NCBI GenBank assembly: GCA_963974265.1
Contig: CAXBDR010000269.1
Coordinates: 1-6,196 of the forward strand
Direction: 5' to 3'
From: CAISIP01 sp963974265
GTDB taxonomy: Bacteria; Pseudomonadota; Gammaproteobacteria; Burkholderiales; Burkholderiaceae_C
Length of the DNA: 6,196 nucleotides
Part shown: positions 5,729 through 6,196 of the stretch, piece by piece
How positions within the stretch are numbered: the stretch's first letter is position 1
How the letters are laid out: every line of letters begins with the position of its first letter
Program-made: the position numbers and the translations under genes
Notes under the pieces: model-generated
Databases searched by the model: none
The model's input: only the letters and a program-made list of their open reading frames with translations
What the model was told of the DNA's origin: nothing

Positions 5729-6157
5729 CTAGCGCCGAAACGCAACCCGGGTGGTGCGCAGACGCAGGCGCCAGCCGTCGGGGGTGCGAACGAAGCGGTC
5801 ATGGAACTCACCGATCGACGCCGGTCCGGTCAGGGGCGCTGGCGTGTCGGCGGCCAGCGCGCCTTCATGCCGGTAGATCGTGAAGTAGGTGACCCCGTCG
5901 GCGGAATCGGTGTCGTGGATCGTCACATGCGGCGGCAGGCAGTGGTGACGTGCACGCAGCAAGGGCGGACGCGCCCGCAGCGCGGCCAGGATGGCCGGGC
6001 GCCCGGTCAACATCTCGCCGCGGCGCTCGAACTGTCCGTCTTCGGTGAACAAGGCGGCACATTGCTCCAGCTCCCCCAGGTCGGCGTGCACCGAAAAAGC
6101 GGTGACGATGGCCTGGCATTCGGCGACGATGGCATGGCGTTCCGTGGCTGACAACAT
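5729..6157 (-). CDS. NTF2-like / SnoaL-like domain protein
   Basis: A 142-residue single-domain protein of the SnoaL/NTF2-like cone-shaped alpha+beta fold. The family includes dehydratases, isomerases, dioxygenase beta subunits and non-catalytic proteins. Two N-terminal helices end in FSVHADLGELEQCAALF (21-37), followed by TEDGQFERRG (38-47), a GRPAILAAL helix (52-60), HHCLPPHVTI (71-80), TYFTIYRHEG (90-99), and a final sheet GEFHDRFVRTPDGWRLRLR (116-134). Asp26, Asp40, His71/72 and His119 are candidate pocket residues, but the reaction cannot be assigned. The length is typical for single-domain members. The ATG has only a weak GGA upstream, and no in-frame alternative start is seen between it and the window edge. 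It is the first minus-strand gene visible, 81 bp ahead of the CFA-like gene; its promoter would lie in the last 39 bp or beyond the window. Confidence 0.88.
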   Translation of the reverse strand: MLSATERHAIVAECQAIVTAFSVHADLGELEQCAALFTEDGQFERRGEMLTGRPAILAALRARPPLLRARHHCLPPHVTIHDTDSADGVTYFTIYRHEGALAADTPAPLTGPASIGEFHDRFVRTPDGWRLRLRTTRVAFRR

Positions 6158-6196
6158 GGGCGGGATCCAGTGATGGGGTTGCGGATGGGCCGGTGG

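Noticed and set aside
4325..6151. Plus-strand open frame of 608 codons opposite the CFA-like and SnoaL-like genes
   Set aside because: It spans two well-supported minus-strand genes and the gaps between them, and its translation shows no recognisable domain.

Overview
This is a GC-rich bacterial window with six protein-coding genes in two convergent blocks. It fits a betaproteobacterium of the order Burkholderiales, possibly Alcaligenaceae or Comamonadaceae. The evidence is a Bug/TctC-type periplasmic binding protein (a family greatly expanded there), a DUF1840 protein (a family I know mainly from Burkholderiales), and a strong G/C third-position bias. The taxonomic call is inference, since there is no rRNA or other marker gene.

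Positions 1-279 hold no convincing gene. The segment is dense in inverted repeats, including three strong hairpins at 158-252, two of which overlap and so compete. It ends just before the first gene. The plus-strand block then runs: a LivF-type ABC transporter ATPase (280-1089); a phenylacetate-CoA-ligase-like adenylate-forming protein (1125-2378) in a tight operon with it; a TctC/Bug solute-binding protein with a signal peptide (2494-3480); and a small unrecognised protein with a Gly-Ser-His-Gly-Gly motif (3491-3865), closely coupled to the binding protein.

The 127-bp gap between the convergent blocks (3866-3992) is filled by two 45-bp direct-repeat copies, each able to fold into a hairpin, with a tandem 8-bp repeat next to the first. 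The minus-strand block, read from right to left, is an NTF2/SnoaL-like protein (6157-5729), a cyclopropane-fatty-acid-synthase-like SAM methyltransferase (5647-4382) and DUF1840 (4316-3993). The gaps are 81 and 65 bp, which allows one transcript.

Together, the plus-strand genes suggest uptake and CoA activation of an organic acid, perhaps aromatic: ABC import coupled to an acyl-CoA ligase, plus a periplasmic binding protein for a carboxylate-type ligand. Neither the ABC permeases nor TctA/TctB membrane subunits are in the window. The minus-strand block is probably unrelated to it and includes a membrane-lipid-modifying enzyme. I see no CRISPR array, tRNA, rRNA, transposase or phage gene. The least explained elements are the structured leader, the paired repeats at the convergent junction, the ligase with a non-canonical nucleotide-binding loop and the small GSHGG protein.
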